Part shown: piece by piece, positions 7,854 through 13,692 of the stretch
How the letters are laid out: every line of letters starts with the position of its first letter
Numbering within the stretch: the first letter of the stretch is position 1
NCBI GenBank assembly: GCA_014763835.1
Contig: JACXUQ010000007.1
Span: 1-18,056, forward strand
DNA: 18,056 bases
Reading direction: 5' to 3'
Source: Thiotrichales bacterium
GTDB lineage: Bacteria > Pseudomonadota > Gammaproteobacteria > Thiomicrospirales > Thiomicrospiraceae
Program-made: the position numbers and the translations under genes
The notes under the pieces: generated by a model
The model's input: the letters and a program-made list of their open reading frames with translations, nothing else
The model's database searches: none
What the model was told of the DNA's origin: nothing

Positions 7854-8665
7854 CGTAATAGGGCTCCAATCGACCACAGCAAATAAAACATCGGCATGGC
7901 GATTAACAGACTATCGATACGATCAAGTATGCCGCCATGCCCGGGAAGCAGTTGCCCGCTATCCTTTAGATCAACCTGACGCTTGAGTACGCTTTCGAAC
8001 AGATCACCAAAAACGGAAAACATGGCGATAAAGGCACTTAACAGTACAAATGGCAACAATGGAATCGGTGCGGACTCAGAAATCAAAAAGGTGCCTATCA
8101 GTGCAACCAGGCCAGCCAAAACTGCGCCACCCCAAACCCCTTCCCAGGTCTTTCCGGGACTGACATGAACGGCCAATTTGTGCTTGCCAAAACGGCGCCC
8201 TGTAAAATAAGCACCCGTATCCATCGCCCATATGGTGAATAAACTTAAGAACAAGGCCGACGGGCCGGCAACAGCGCGAAACTGAATCATTGCAAACGCA
8301 AATAACGCCAGGCCCAAAATGCCAGCCATCATAATGAAAATGGGGGAATCAAGTCCCTGTTTGCCGGAATTTTTTTGGTAACGAGCAACAACCAACATCA
8401 GTAGCAGCATTTCCACCACGACTAATCCAAGAGAGACTTGCAGTGTCAATCCTTGCAGAGCAAACACTGTGACCGCTGCGGGAAGAATGGCATACAACAC
8501 ACGCTGCCAAGTATTTGAAATACGGGCAAATCCAGCCCATTCCCATGCACCGATTGTGGCAACGGAAAGGATCAGTCCAGACCATAACCAGTCCGGTGCG
8601 ACAAACAAGGCGGCAATAGCCAACAATGCCAGCAAGCTAGCGGTCAAAATACGTTGCTTCAACAT
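7850..8665 (-). CDS. cdsA: Phosphatidate cytidylyltransferase CdsA
   Basis: CdsA is an integral inner-membrane enzyme converting phosphatidic acid and CTP to CDP-diacylglycerol, the precursor of all phospholipids. The family signature is complete at residues 225-251 (SVLKRQVDLKDSG, then GHGGILDRID), and SPGKTWEG at 169-176 and the DTGAYFTGRRFGK block at 149-161 are also conserved. Seven or eight hydrophobic stretches are visible, beginning at about residues 7-23. At 271 residues the length is normal. The ATG at 8665 overlaps the uppS stop codon by seven bases, so translation is probably coupled. Its own stop overlaps the rseP start. Confidence 0.97.
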   Translation of the reverse strand: MLKQRILTASLLALLAIAALFVAPDWLWSGLILSVATIGAWEWAGFARISNTWQRVLYAILPAAVTVFALQGLTLQVSLGLVVVEMLLLMLVVARYQKNSGKQGLDSPIFIMMAGILGLALFAFAMIQFRAVAGPSALFLSLFTIWAMDTGAYFTGRRFGKHKLAVHVSPGKTWEGVWGGAVLAGLVALIGTFLISESAPIPLLPFVLLSAFIAMFSVFGDLFESVLKRQVDLKDSGQLLPGHGGILDRIDSLLIAMPMFYLLWSIGALLR

Positions 8666-9396
8666 GCGGTAATCTGTTCCCCGGTTTTCCCAAATCGTCT
8701 CTGGCGCATAGAAAATGATTGAACCGCTTGGTCTAATGCGGCTTCGTCAAAATCAGGCCACAAGACGTCACTGAAATAGAATTCTGTGTAAGCCATTTGC
8801 CAGATCAAGAAATTACTGATACGTTGTTCGCCGCCGGTGCGAATCAGCAAGTCAGGTTCAGCCAGGCCGGCCAGGCAAAGGTAGTCATTTAGGGCGTATT
8901 CATCCAGCTCATCTACGGTTTTTTCTGGGTGTGCTTTTTGCCATTTCTTGACCGCTTCTACAATATCCCAGCGTCCGCCGTAGTTGGCGGCGATATTCAA
9001 AACCAAGCCGGTATTGTTAGATGTCTTGCTTTCGGCCAGTGCAATATTGGATTGGATCTCCTCACTGAATGCGGAGCGGTCGCCAATAATCTGCAAACGC
9101 ACATTGTTTTCGTCCAGTTTACTGACCTCACGCTGCAGCGCCTTTAAAAACAAGCTCATGAGCTTGCTTACTTCTTCTTCGGGTCTGCGCCAGTTTTCGG
9201 TGCTAAAGGCGAATAAAGTCAGGGACTCCACTCCAATGGATGCGCAATGGGATACGACGCGCTTGACGGCATTAAGCCCTTTTTGGTGCCCAATAAAACG
9301 CGGTAAAAGACGCTTTTTTGCCCAGCGGCCATTGCCATCCATAATAATGGCGATGTGTTTGAGCGCCTTAAGCTGTTGATATTGTTGTTTTTGCAA
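8659..9396 (-). CDS. uppS: Undecaprenyl diphosphate synthase UppS, probable TTG start
   Basis: UppS is a cytosolic cis-prenyltransferase that extends farnesyl diphosphate with isopentenyl diphosphate to the C55 lipid carrier for peptidoglycan and O-antigen. HIAIIMDGNGRWAKKR holds the catalytic aspartate, and GHQKG, FSTENWRRP, NIAANYGGRWDI, RTGGEQRISNFL and the TEFYFSDVLWPDF block are all conserved. There is no ATG before the catalytic motif. The frame is open from TTG at 9438, but that codon lies within the stem of a strong hairpin with a U-tract. The TTG at 9396 lies beyond the hairpin, has GGGG six bases upstream and gives 245 residues, close to the family length, so I prefer it. It is the first gene of the envelope operon and overlaps cdsA by seven bases. 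Confidence 0.95.
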   Translation of the reverse strand: MQKQQYQQLKALKHIAIIMDGNGRWAKKRLLPRFIGHQKGLNAVKRVVSHCASIGVESLTLFAFSTENWRRPEEEVSKLMSLFLKALQREVSKLDENNVRLQIIGDRSAFSEEIQSNIALAESKTSNNTGLVLNIAANYGGRWDIVEAVKKWQKAHPEKTVDELDEYALNDYLCLAGLAEPDLLIRTGGEQRISNFLIWQMAYTEFYFSDVLWPDFDEAALDQAVQSFSMRQRRFGKTGEQITAC

Positions 9397-9418
9397 ACCA
9401 AACCCCAAAATGCAGATA

Positions 9419-9470
9419 GAAAAAACGGCCAAAAACAATAGAAAGCTCTACTGTCTTACAGGCCGTTCTA
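9419..9470 (-). terminator. Large hairpin with U-tract between frr and uppS (terminator or attenuator)
   Basis: Read on the minus strand, AGAACGGCC (9469-9461) pairs with GGCCGTTTT (9430-9422), including one G-U pair. Inside it AAGACAGTAGA (9457-9447) pairs over all 11 positions, two of them G-U, with TCTATTGTTTT (9442-9432), closing a GCTT loop. Only a TGT/T bulge separates the two stems. A run of six T (9425-9420) ends the structure, which has the form of an intrinsic terminator. It separates pyrH-frr from the uppS operon. No convincing promoter lies between it and uppS, so read-through or attenuation is likely. Confidence 0.75.
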
Positions 9471-9516
9471 TAAGAAAAACGATTAAATTATGCCGTAAAA
9501 CGGCGTAAATATCGAC

Positions 9517-10074
9517 TTAAATTTCCAATAAGCTACTCTCTTTTTCCGCCAGGATTTTATCGACTTTTGCGATAAATTCATCGGTCTGTTTTTGAATCTG
9601 GTCCTCACCTTGGCGCGCTTCGTCTTCGGTGATCTCCTTATCCTTCAACAGCGCCTTAATATCACTATTGGCATCGCGGCGGATATTGCGGATAGCGACA
9701 CGTGCCTGTTCAGCTTCGTTACGCGCAACTCGGGTAAAATCTCGACGGCGCTCCTCGGTTAGAGGAGGCATTGGAATACGCATCATATTGCCAGTTGTAA
9801 CCGGATTGATCCCCAGGTCAGACATCATAATCGCCTTTTCAACCACAGAAACCATGTTCTGCTCCCAAGGCTGTACAGTTAGCGTGCGTGCATCTTCAAT
9901 ATTAATATTGGCCACCTGGCTAACCGGCACTTCAGAACCGTAATAGCTAACGGTAATCGCATCCAAAATACTCGGGTGAGCCCGGCCTGTTCGGATTTTT
10001 GCAAAGTTCGCCTCGAGATTTTCGAACGATTTTTGCATTCTCTGTTTAGCATCTTCACGAATTTCTTTAATCAT
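9517..10074 (-). CDS. frr: Ribosome recycling factor
   Basis: RRF splits post-termination ribosomes together with EF-G and IF3. The 185-residue protein matches the family length and shows the conserved KIRTGRAHPSILD motif (about 26-38), YYGSEVPVSQVANI, the QPWEQNMV segment, and the C-terminal helical stretch with RRDFTRVARNEAEQARVAIRNIRRD. The start ATG at 10074 is preceded by a strong AAGGAGAG seven bases upstream, and this ribosome binding site overlaps the pyrH stop codon, so the two genes form a unit. Downstream is a small hairpin (GCCGT at 9492-9496 with ACGGC at 9500-9504), then the larger terminator-like structure before uppS. Confidence 0.98.
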   Translation of the reverse strand: MIKEIREDAKQRMQKSFENLEANFAKIRTGRAHPSILDAITVSYYGSEVPVSQVANINIEDARTLTVQPWEQNMVSVVEKAIMMSDLGINPVTTGNMMRIPMPPLTEERRRDFTRVARNEAEQARVAIRNIRRDANSDIKALLKDKEITEDEARQGEDQIQKQTDEFIAKVDKILAEKESSLLEI

Positions 10075-10085
10075 CTCTTCTCTCC

Positions 10086-10796
10086 TTAACTGACCAAGGT
10101 ACCTTCGTCTTCGCCTTGAACAATTCGAATTACCGCATTGTCTTTGAACATATCAAAGACACGAATAGGCATATTATGGTCACGACACAGAACGAAAGCG
10201 GTTTGATCCATCACTTGCAGATTTTTTTGAATTACTTCTTCGTAACTCAAACTTGAATAACGGGTCGCATCCGGGTCTTTTTTAGGGTCAGCGGTATAAA
10301 TGCCGTCAACCTTAGTTGCCTTAAGCACGATGTCGGCATCAATTTCAATGCCGCGCAAGGCCGCGGCTGTATCCGTCGTAAAGAAAGGACTGCCTGTTCC
10401 CGCTGCAAAAATCAGTACTTCACCATCGCTCAACTGTTTTTTGACCTGATTCGCATTGAAACCGGAAGAAATTCCTTCAATGGTCATCGCTGACAAAACT
10501 TGCGCGCGAATACCGACGCTTTCAATCACATCGCGCAAAGCCAAGGCATTGATGACGGTTGCCATCATACCCATATGATCGCCGGTCGTACGTTGAATGC
10601 CAGAGCCTTGAATTTGTGCGCCGCGAAAGATATTGCCACCACCGACAACAATGCCGACCTCAACACCAAGGTCGCGCAGTGCACTGACTTGTGCCACCAC
10701 TTTTTTTAGTGTTGCAGCGTCAAGACCGAAATCGTTGTCGCCCATAAGGGCTTCGCCGCTAAATTTTAATAGAATACGTTTGTATCGCAGAGCCAT
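10086..10796 (-). CDS. pyrH: UMP kinase PyrH
   Basis: PyrH is the bacterial hexameric UMP kinase of the amino acid kinase family, phosphorylating UMP to UDP, and is usually activated by GTP and inhibited by UTP. Conserved parts include KRILLKFSGEAL at the N-terminus, VGGGNIFRG, GDHMGMMATVINALALRD, GTGSPFFTTDTAAALRGIEID, and LKATKVDGIYTADPKKDP. I chose ATG at 10796 because GGAG lies six bases upstream and the result (236 residues) fits the family. An ATG at 10808 would add four residues (MEWP), lacks a good ribosome binding site and would place that GGAG inside the coding sequence. The gene follows the strong tsf terminator; a promoter in 10797-10853 is expected but I cannot identify one. Confidence 0.97.
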   Translation of the reverse strand: MALRYKRILLKFSGEALMGDNDFGLDAATLKKVVAQVSALRDLGVEVGIVVGGGNIFRGAQIQGSGIQRTTGDHMGMMATVINALALRDVIESVGIRAQVLSAMTIEGISSGFNANQVKKQLSDGEVLIFAAGTGSPFFTTDTAAALRGIEIDADIVLKATKVDGIYTADPKKDPDATRYSSLSYEEVIQKNLQVMDQTAFVLCRDHNMPIRVFDMFKDNAVIRIVQGEDEGTLVS

Positions 10797-10819
10797 AGGC
10801 CACTCCATCTTAATTTTAC

Positions 10820-10837
10820 AGACTGCTGTTCCAGTCT
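10820..10837. other. Small inverted repeat in the pyrH leader
   Basis: AGACTG (10820-10825) and CAGTCT (10832-10837) form a six-pair hairpin with a six-base loop, in the 57 bases between the tsf terminator and pyrH. It is short and has no U-tract on the minus strand. It could be a small 5' leader structure or an operator half-site pair. I cannot assign a function. Confidence 0.3.
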
Positions 10838-10853
10838 TTTAAATTGCGCATAC

Positions 10854-10897
10854 AAAAAAGCCACAGTCGCTCAAACCTTGGCTAAGCGACTGTGGCT
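10854..10897 (-). terminator. Intrinsic terminator after tsf
   Basis: A perfect 13-base-pair stem, arms 10859-10871 and 10885-10897 with a 13-base loop, is followed on the minus strand by six T (10859-10854). It begins about 20 bases past the tsf stop codon and is the clearest terminator in the window. It ends the rpsB-tsf unit before pyrH. Confidence 0.93.
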
Positions 10898-10917
10898 CAT
10901 ACAGGCAGAAAGTTTAA

Positions 10918-11805
10918 TTAGCCGCCCAAAGCCGCTTTAGCTGCAGCCGCTACTTCATCAGCGAAGTTAGTTTCTTCAATTTCAATACCTTCACCTACTT
11001 CCAGGCGAATAAATTTAGCAACGCTCGCATTGTTGTCTTTCAACAATTTTTCGATGGTAACGTCCGGATTCTTAACGAATGACTGACCAACCAAAGTAAT
11101 TTCCTGCAAGAACTTACGCATACGGCCTTCGATCATCTTCTCGATGATTTCCATTGGCTTGCCGCTTTCTTGCGCTTGTTCGATCTGGAAGCGACGCTCT
11201 TTTTCGATCACTTCTTGGTCCACATTGTCAGCAGATACCGCAGTTGGTTTCAATGCAGCGATGTGCATTGCTACATCACGAGATAGTGACTCGTCACCAC
11301 CGGTCATGTCAACCACAACACCGATTTTTTCACCGTGTTGGTATTGACCGATCTGACCATTAGTTTCAACCAGCTCCAAGCGACGTACCGCCATGTTCTC
11401 ACCGATTTTGGCGATCAATTCACGACGACGCTCATCGATTGTTTTGCCGTTAGCCATTGTTTCGCCGTAAAGTGCTTCAATGTCTGTAGAACCTGTTTTC
11501 AGCGCGATTTGAGCGACTTCATTAGCGAAATCTTTGAATTCGTCACCCTTAGCAACAAAGTCAGTTTCGCAGTTGACTTCTGCGATAGCCGCTTTTTTCT
11601 TATCATCAGAAACAGCAATAGCGATAACGCCTTCTGCAGCTACGCGACCAGCTTTTTTGTCTGCGCCAGCCATACCTTTTTTACGCAAGAATTCAATGGC
11701 CGCTTCCATGTCGCCATTCGTTTCCGCAAGTGCTTTTTTACAATCCATCATCCCTGCGCCAGTTGTTTCGCGCAGCTCTTTTACCATACCAGCAGTAATA
11801 GACAT
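10918..11805 (-). CDS. tsf: Translation elongation factor Ts
   Basis: EF-Ts exchanges GDP for GTP on EF-Tu. The N-terminal UBA-like domain (MVKELRETTGAGMMDCKKAL, residues 7-26) and the TDFVAKGDEF core contact motif are conserved. Two further core repeats follow, including DVAMHIAALKP and the segment KNPDVTIEKLLKD near the C-terminus. The length of 295 residues is close to that of E. coli (283). The ATG at 11805 has AAAGGA six bases upstream. It is cotranscribed with rpsB, the usual arrangement, though a terminator-like hairpin lies in the 68-base gap between them and a strong terminator follows. Confidence 0.98.
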   Translation of the reverse strand: MSITAGMVKELRETTGAGMMDCKKALAETNGDMEAAIEFLRKKGMAGADKKAGRVAAEGVIAIAVSDDKKKAAIAEVNCETDFVAKGDEFKDFANEVAQIALKTGSTDIEALYGETMANGKTIDERRRELIAKIGENMAVRRLELVETNGQIGQYQHGEKIGVVVDMTGGDESLSRDVAMHIAALKPTAVSADNVDQEVIEKERRFQIEQAQESGKPMEIIEKMIEGRMRKFLQEITLVGQSFVKNPDVTIEKLLKDNNASVAKFIRLEVGEGIEIEETNFADEVAAAAKAALGG

Positions 11806-11841
11806 GTTTAATCCTTTTCTATTAATTCAATTCGTTGCAAT

Positions 11842-11867
11842 GAAAAAGGCCCGGTTTTACCAGGCCT
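11842..11867 (-). terminator. Attenuator-like hairpin between rpsB and tsf
   Basis: On the minus strand AGGCCTGGT and ACCGGGCCT (within 11847-11867) form a nine-pair stem with one U-G pair and an AAA loop, followed by TTTTTC. It starts seven bases past the rpsB stop codon. The form is that of an intrinsic terminator, and partial termination here would lower tsf relative to rpsB. It could also protect the rpsB message from 3' exonucleases. Confidence 0.78.
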
Positions 11868-11873
11868 GTTTTA

Positions 11874-12614
11874 TTATTCAGCTGCTTTTTCTTCAGCTTC
11901 TACGAAATCATCACCTTCAACAGCGGTCGTGATGGTTGCTTTACCTTCATTGATCGCGTCGGCAACTGCAGACAAGTACAATTTGATTGCACGGATTGCA
12001 TCGTCGTTACCAGGGATAACGTAATCAACACCGCGAGGATCGTTATTGGTATCAACAACACCTACAACTGGGATACCTAGGTTTTGAGCTTCCTGGATAG
12101 CGATGTCTTCATTACCTGTATCGATAATGAAAATAGCATCTGGCATAGCGCGCATATCTTTGATACCACCAAGAGACAATTCCAACTTCTCTTTTTGGCG
12201 AGTCATGTTTAGCGCTTCTTTTTTGGTCATTTTCTCAAATGTACCATCCTGTTCCATCGCTTCAAGTTCTTTCAAACGCTTGATAGATTGTTTGATTGTT
12301 TTGAAGTTAGTCAACATACCACCCAACCAGCGGTAGTTAACGTATGGCATACCACAACGTTTTGCTTCTTCTGCAACGATGTCACGTGCAGCGCGTTTGG
12401 TGCCAACGAAAAGGACTTTACCTTTGTTTGCAGCAACACCACCTAGCATGTTCAAAGCGTCGTTGAACATTGGTACAGTTTTCTCTAGGTTGATGATATG
12501 AATCTTGTTGCGTGCACCAAAGATGTATTGACCCATTTTAGGGTTCCAGTAACGTGTTTGGTGACCGAAGTGAACGCCTGCTTCAAGCATTTGGCGCATG
12601 GTGACTTTTGCCAT
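11874..12614 (-). CDS. rpsB: 30S ribosomal protein S2
   Basis: S2 is a late-assembling protein of the small ribosomal subunit. The sequence begins MAKVTMRQMLEAGVHFGHQTRYWNPKM and contains the family hallmarks YIFGARNKIHIINLEKT, FVGTKRAARDIV, NYRWLGGMLTNFKTI, and the GIPVVGVVDTNNDPRGVDYVIPGNDDA-type region (about 190-215). The tail is acidic. Length is 246 residues from ATG at 12614, which has GGAG eight bases upstream. The frame stays open upstream to 12692, but that extension lies in a structured leader and has no similarity to S2. It is divergent from map, the common gammaproteobacterial arrangement. Confidence 0.98.
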   Translation of the reverse strand: MAKVTMRQMLEAGVHFGHQTRYWNPKMGQYIFGARNKIHIINLEKTVPMFNDALNMLGGVAANKGKVLFVGTKRAARDIVAEEAKRCGMPYVNYRWLGGMLTNFKTIKQSIKRLKELEAMEQDGTFEKMTKKEALNMTRQKEKLELSLGGIKDMRAMPDAIFIIDTGNEDIAIQEAQNLGIPVVGVVDTNNDPRGVDYVIPGNDDAIRAIKLYLSAVADAINEGKATITTAVEGDDFVEAEEKAAE

Positions 12615-12643
12615 TTTATATACTCCATTTTGGGTTAAGCCTC

Positions 12644-12705
12644 CGTTTACCCATAAAACGAACCGAAATCCTATTTCGGCACCCCGTTTCATGTGTCGGT
12701 AAACG
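12644..12705 (-). promoter_or_regulatory. Structured rpsB leader RNA, probable S2 autoregulatory site
   Basis: Three nested pairings can be drawn on the minus strand. The outer one is CGTTTACC (12705-12698) with GGTAAACG (12651-12644), eight pairs. The middle one is GAAACG with CGTTTT. The inner one is CCGAAAT (12679-12673) with ATTTCGG (12669-12663), seven pairs closed by an AGG loop. The 3' side runs into the rpsB ribosome binding site about 25 bases further on. In E. coli the rpsB-tsf operon is autorepressed by S2 acting at its structured leader. The position and the GGGGTGCC and CGGAGGC elements fit that, but assignment as an S2 site is an inference. Confidence 0.65.
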
Positions 12706-12750
12706 TGCGGATTTTCTGTTAAAATTGCCTCTCATTTCTGAGGCGCGGCA

Positions 12751-12779
12751 TTTATATCATATTTGACTGCTAGACACAA
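12751..12779 (-). promoter_or_regulatory. rpsB promoter with GC-rich discriminator
   Basis: A -10 element TATAAA (12756-12751) lies exactly 17 bases from TTGTGT (12779-12774). The bases right after the -10 are TGCCGCGCC, a GC-rich discriminator of the kind found at stringently controlled ribosomal promoters. Transcription would begin near 12744, giving a leader of about 130 bases. It starts with a GCCTC/GAGGC hairpin (12744-12727) before the main leader fold. Confidence 0.65.
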
Positions 12780-12876
12780 ACTTAATCTCTTCAAATGAAA
12801 GATTTTGTGTCATTCAGCTTATGCAAGCCTTACAATTCGTACACTATCACAATACAAGTAAATACAAAGAATCAAG

Positions 12877-13662
12877 ATGGCCATCAAAATCAAAACTGCG
12901 GAAGAAATCGAAAAAATGCGCATCGCCGGAGAACTGGCGGCAAATGTACTCGACATGATTGCCCCCCATGTACAAGCTGGTGTTTCTACAGGCGAACTCA
13001 ATCGCATCATGCACGATTACATGGTGAATGTACAAGGTACGGTTCCCGCAACACTTAATTATCATGGTTTCCCGGCTTCAAGCTGCATTTCAATCAACCA
13101 CGTGGTATGCCACGGCATTCCGGATGATAGCAAAAAACTTAAAAAAGGCGACATCGTCAATATTGATGTTACCGTCATCAAAGAGGGCTACCACGGCGAT
13201 ACCAGTATGATGTTTGAAGTGGGCGAGGTGAAACCGTTTGCGCATCGTCTGTGCAATGTGGCACGCGAGTGCCTCTGGCTCGGAATTGAACAGGTCAAAC
13301 CGGAAGCGACCCTGTTTGATGTCGCCAGCGCCATTCAGAAACATGCCGAAGCCAACGGTTTCTCGGTCGTACGCGAGTATTGCGGGCACGGCATTGGTGC
13401 GGATTTTCACGAAGAACCTCAGGTGCTGCATTATGCCGCGCCGGAATTAAAGAACATAGTGTTAAAACCGGGCATGGTGTTTACCGTTGAGCCCATGATC
13501 AATCTGGGGAAAGCGGATGTCAAACTGCTTGGCGATAATTGGACGGTCATCACCAAGGACCGCAAATTATCGGCACAGTGGGAACATACGCTGGCTGTGA
13601 CCGAAACGGGATATGAAATTTTCACCTTGCGTCAGGGTGAAATGCCTTTTCTACCGCGTTAA
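12877..13662 (+). CDS. map: Methionine aminopeptidase, type I
   Basis: Map removes the initiator methionine from nascent proteins at the ribosome. All five metal ligands of the pita-bread fold are present: D97 and D108 (NIDVTVIKEGYHGDTS), H171 (CGHGIG), E205 (FTVEPM) and E236 (QWEHT). Their spacing matches E. coli within one residue. The substrate-side H79 (VVCHGIPD) is also present. It lacks the insert of type II enzymes. Length is 261 residues, the family standard. The ATG at 12877 is preceded only by a weak AAAGA. It is divergent from rpsB, with 262 bases between start codons, and precedes glnD by 30 bases, probably cotranscribed with it. I found no clear promoter for it. Confidence 0.98.
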   Translation: MAIKIKTAEEIEKMRIAGELAANVLDMIAPHVQAGVSTGELNRIMHDYMVNVQGTVPATLNYHGFPASSCISINHVVCHGIPDDSKKLKKGDIVNIDVTVIKEGYHGDTSMMFEVGEVKPFAHRLCNVARECLWLGIEQVKPEATLFDVASAIQKHAEANGFSVVREYCGHGIGADFHEEPQVLHYAAPELKNIVLKPGMVFTVEPMINLGKADVKLLGDNWTVITKDRKLSAQWEHTLAVTETGYEIFTLRQGEMPFLPR

Positions 13663-13692
13663 AATTTTTCAATCAATCGCCAATGACCTGAT

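Noticed and set aside
7854..7877. GTG-initiated extension of rseP
   Set aside because: It adds eight residues inside cdsA, uses GTG, and the ATG at 7853 has GGAG upstream and an ATGA junction typical of coupled genes.
11335..11811. Open frame of 158 codons on the plus strand opposite tsf
   Set aside because: It is antisense to a certain gene, has no similarity to known proteins and is explained by the codon use of tsf. The same holds for 7365-7832 opposite rseP and 1548-1922 opposite lpxA.
12615..12692. Upstream extension of the rpsB frame by 26 codons
   Set aside because: It lies in the structured leader, has no similarity to S2, and the ATG at 12614 has a good ribosome binding site.
12763..12791. 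TTGACT as a -35 element for map, overlapping the rpsB promoter
   Set aside because: The hexamer 17 bases further on is TCTCTT, which is not a plausible -10.
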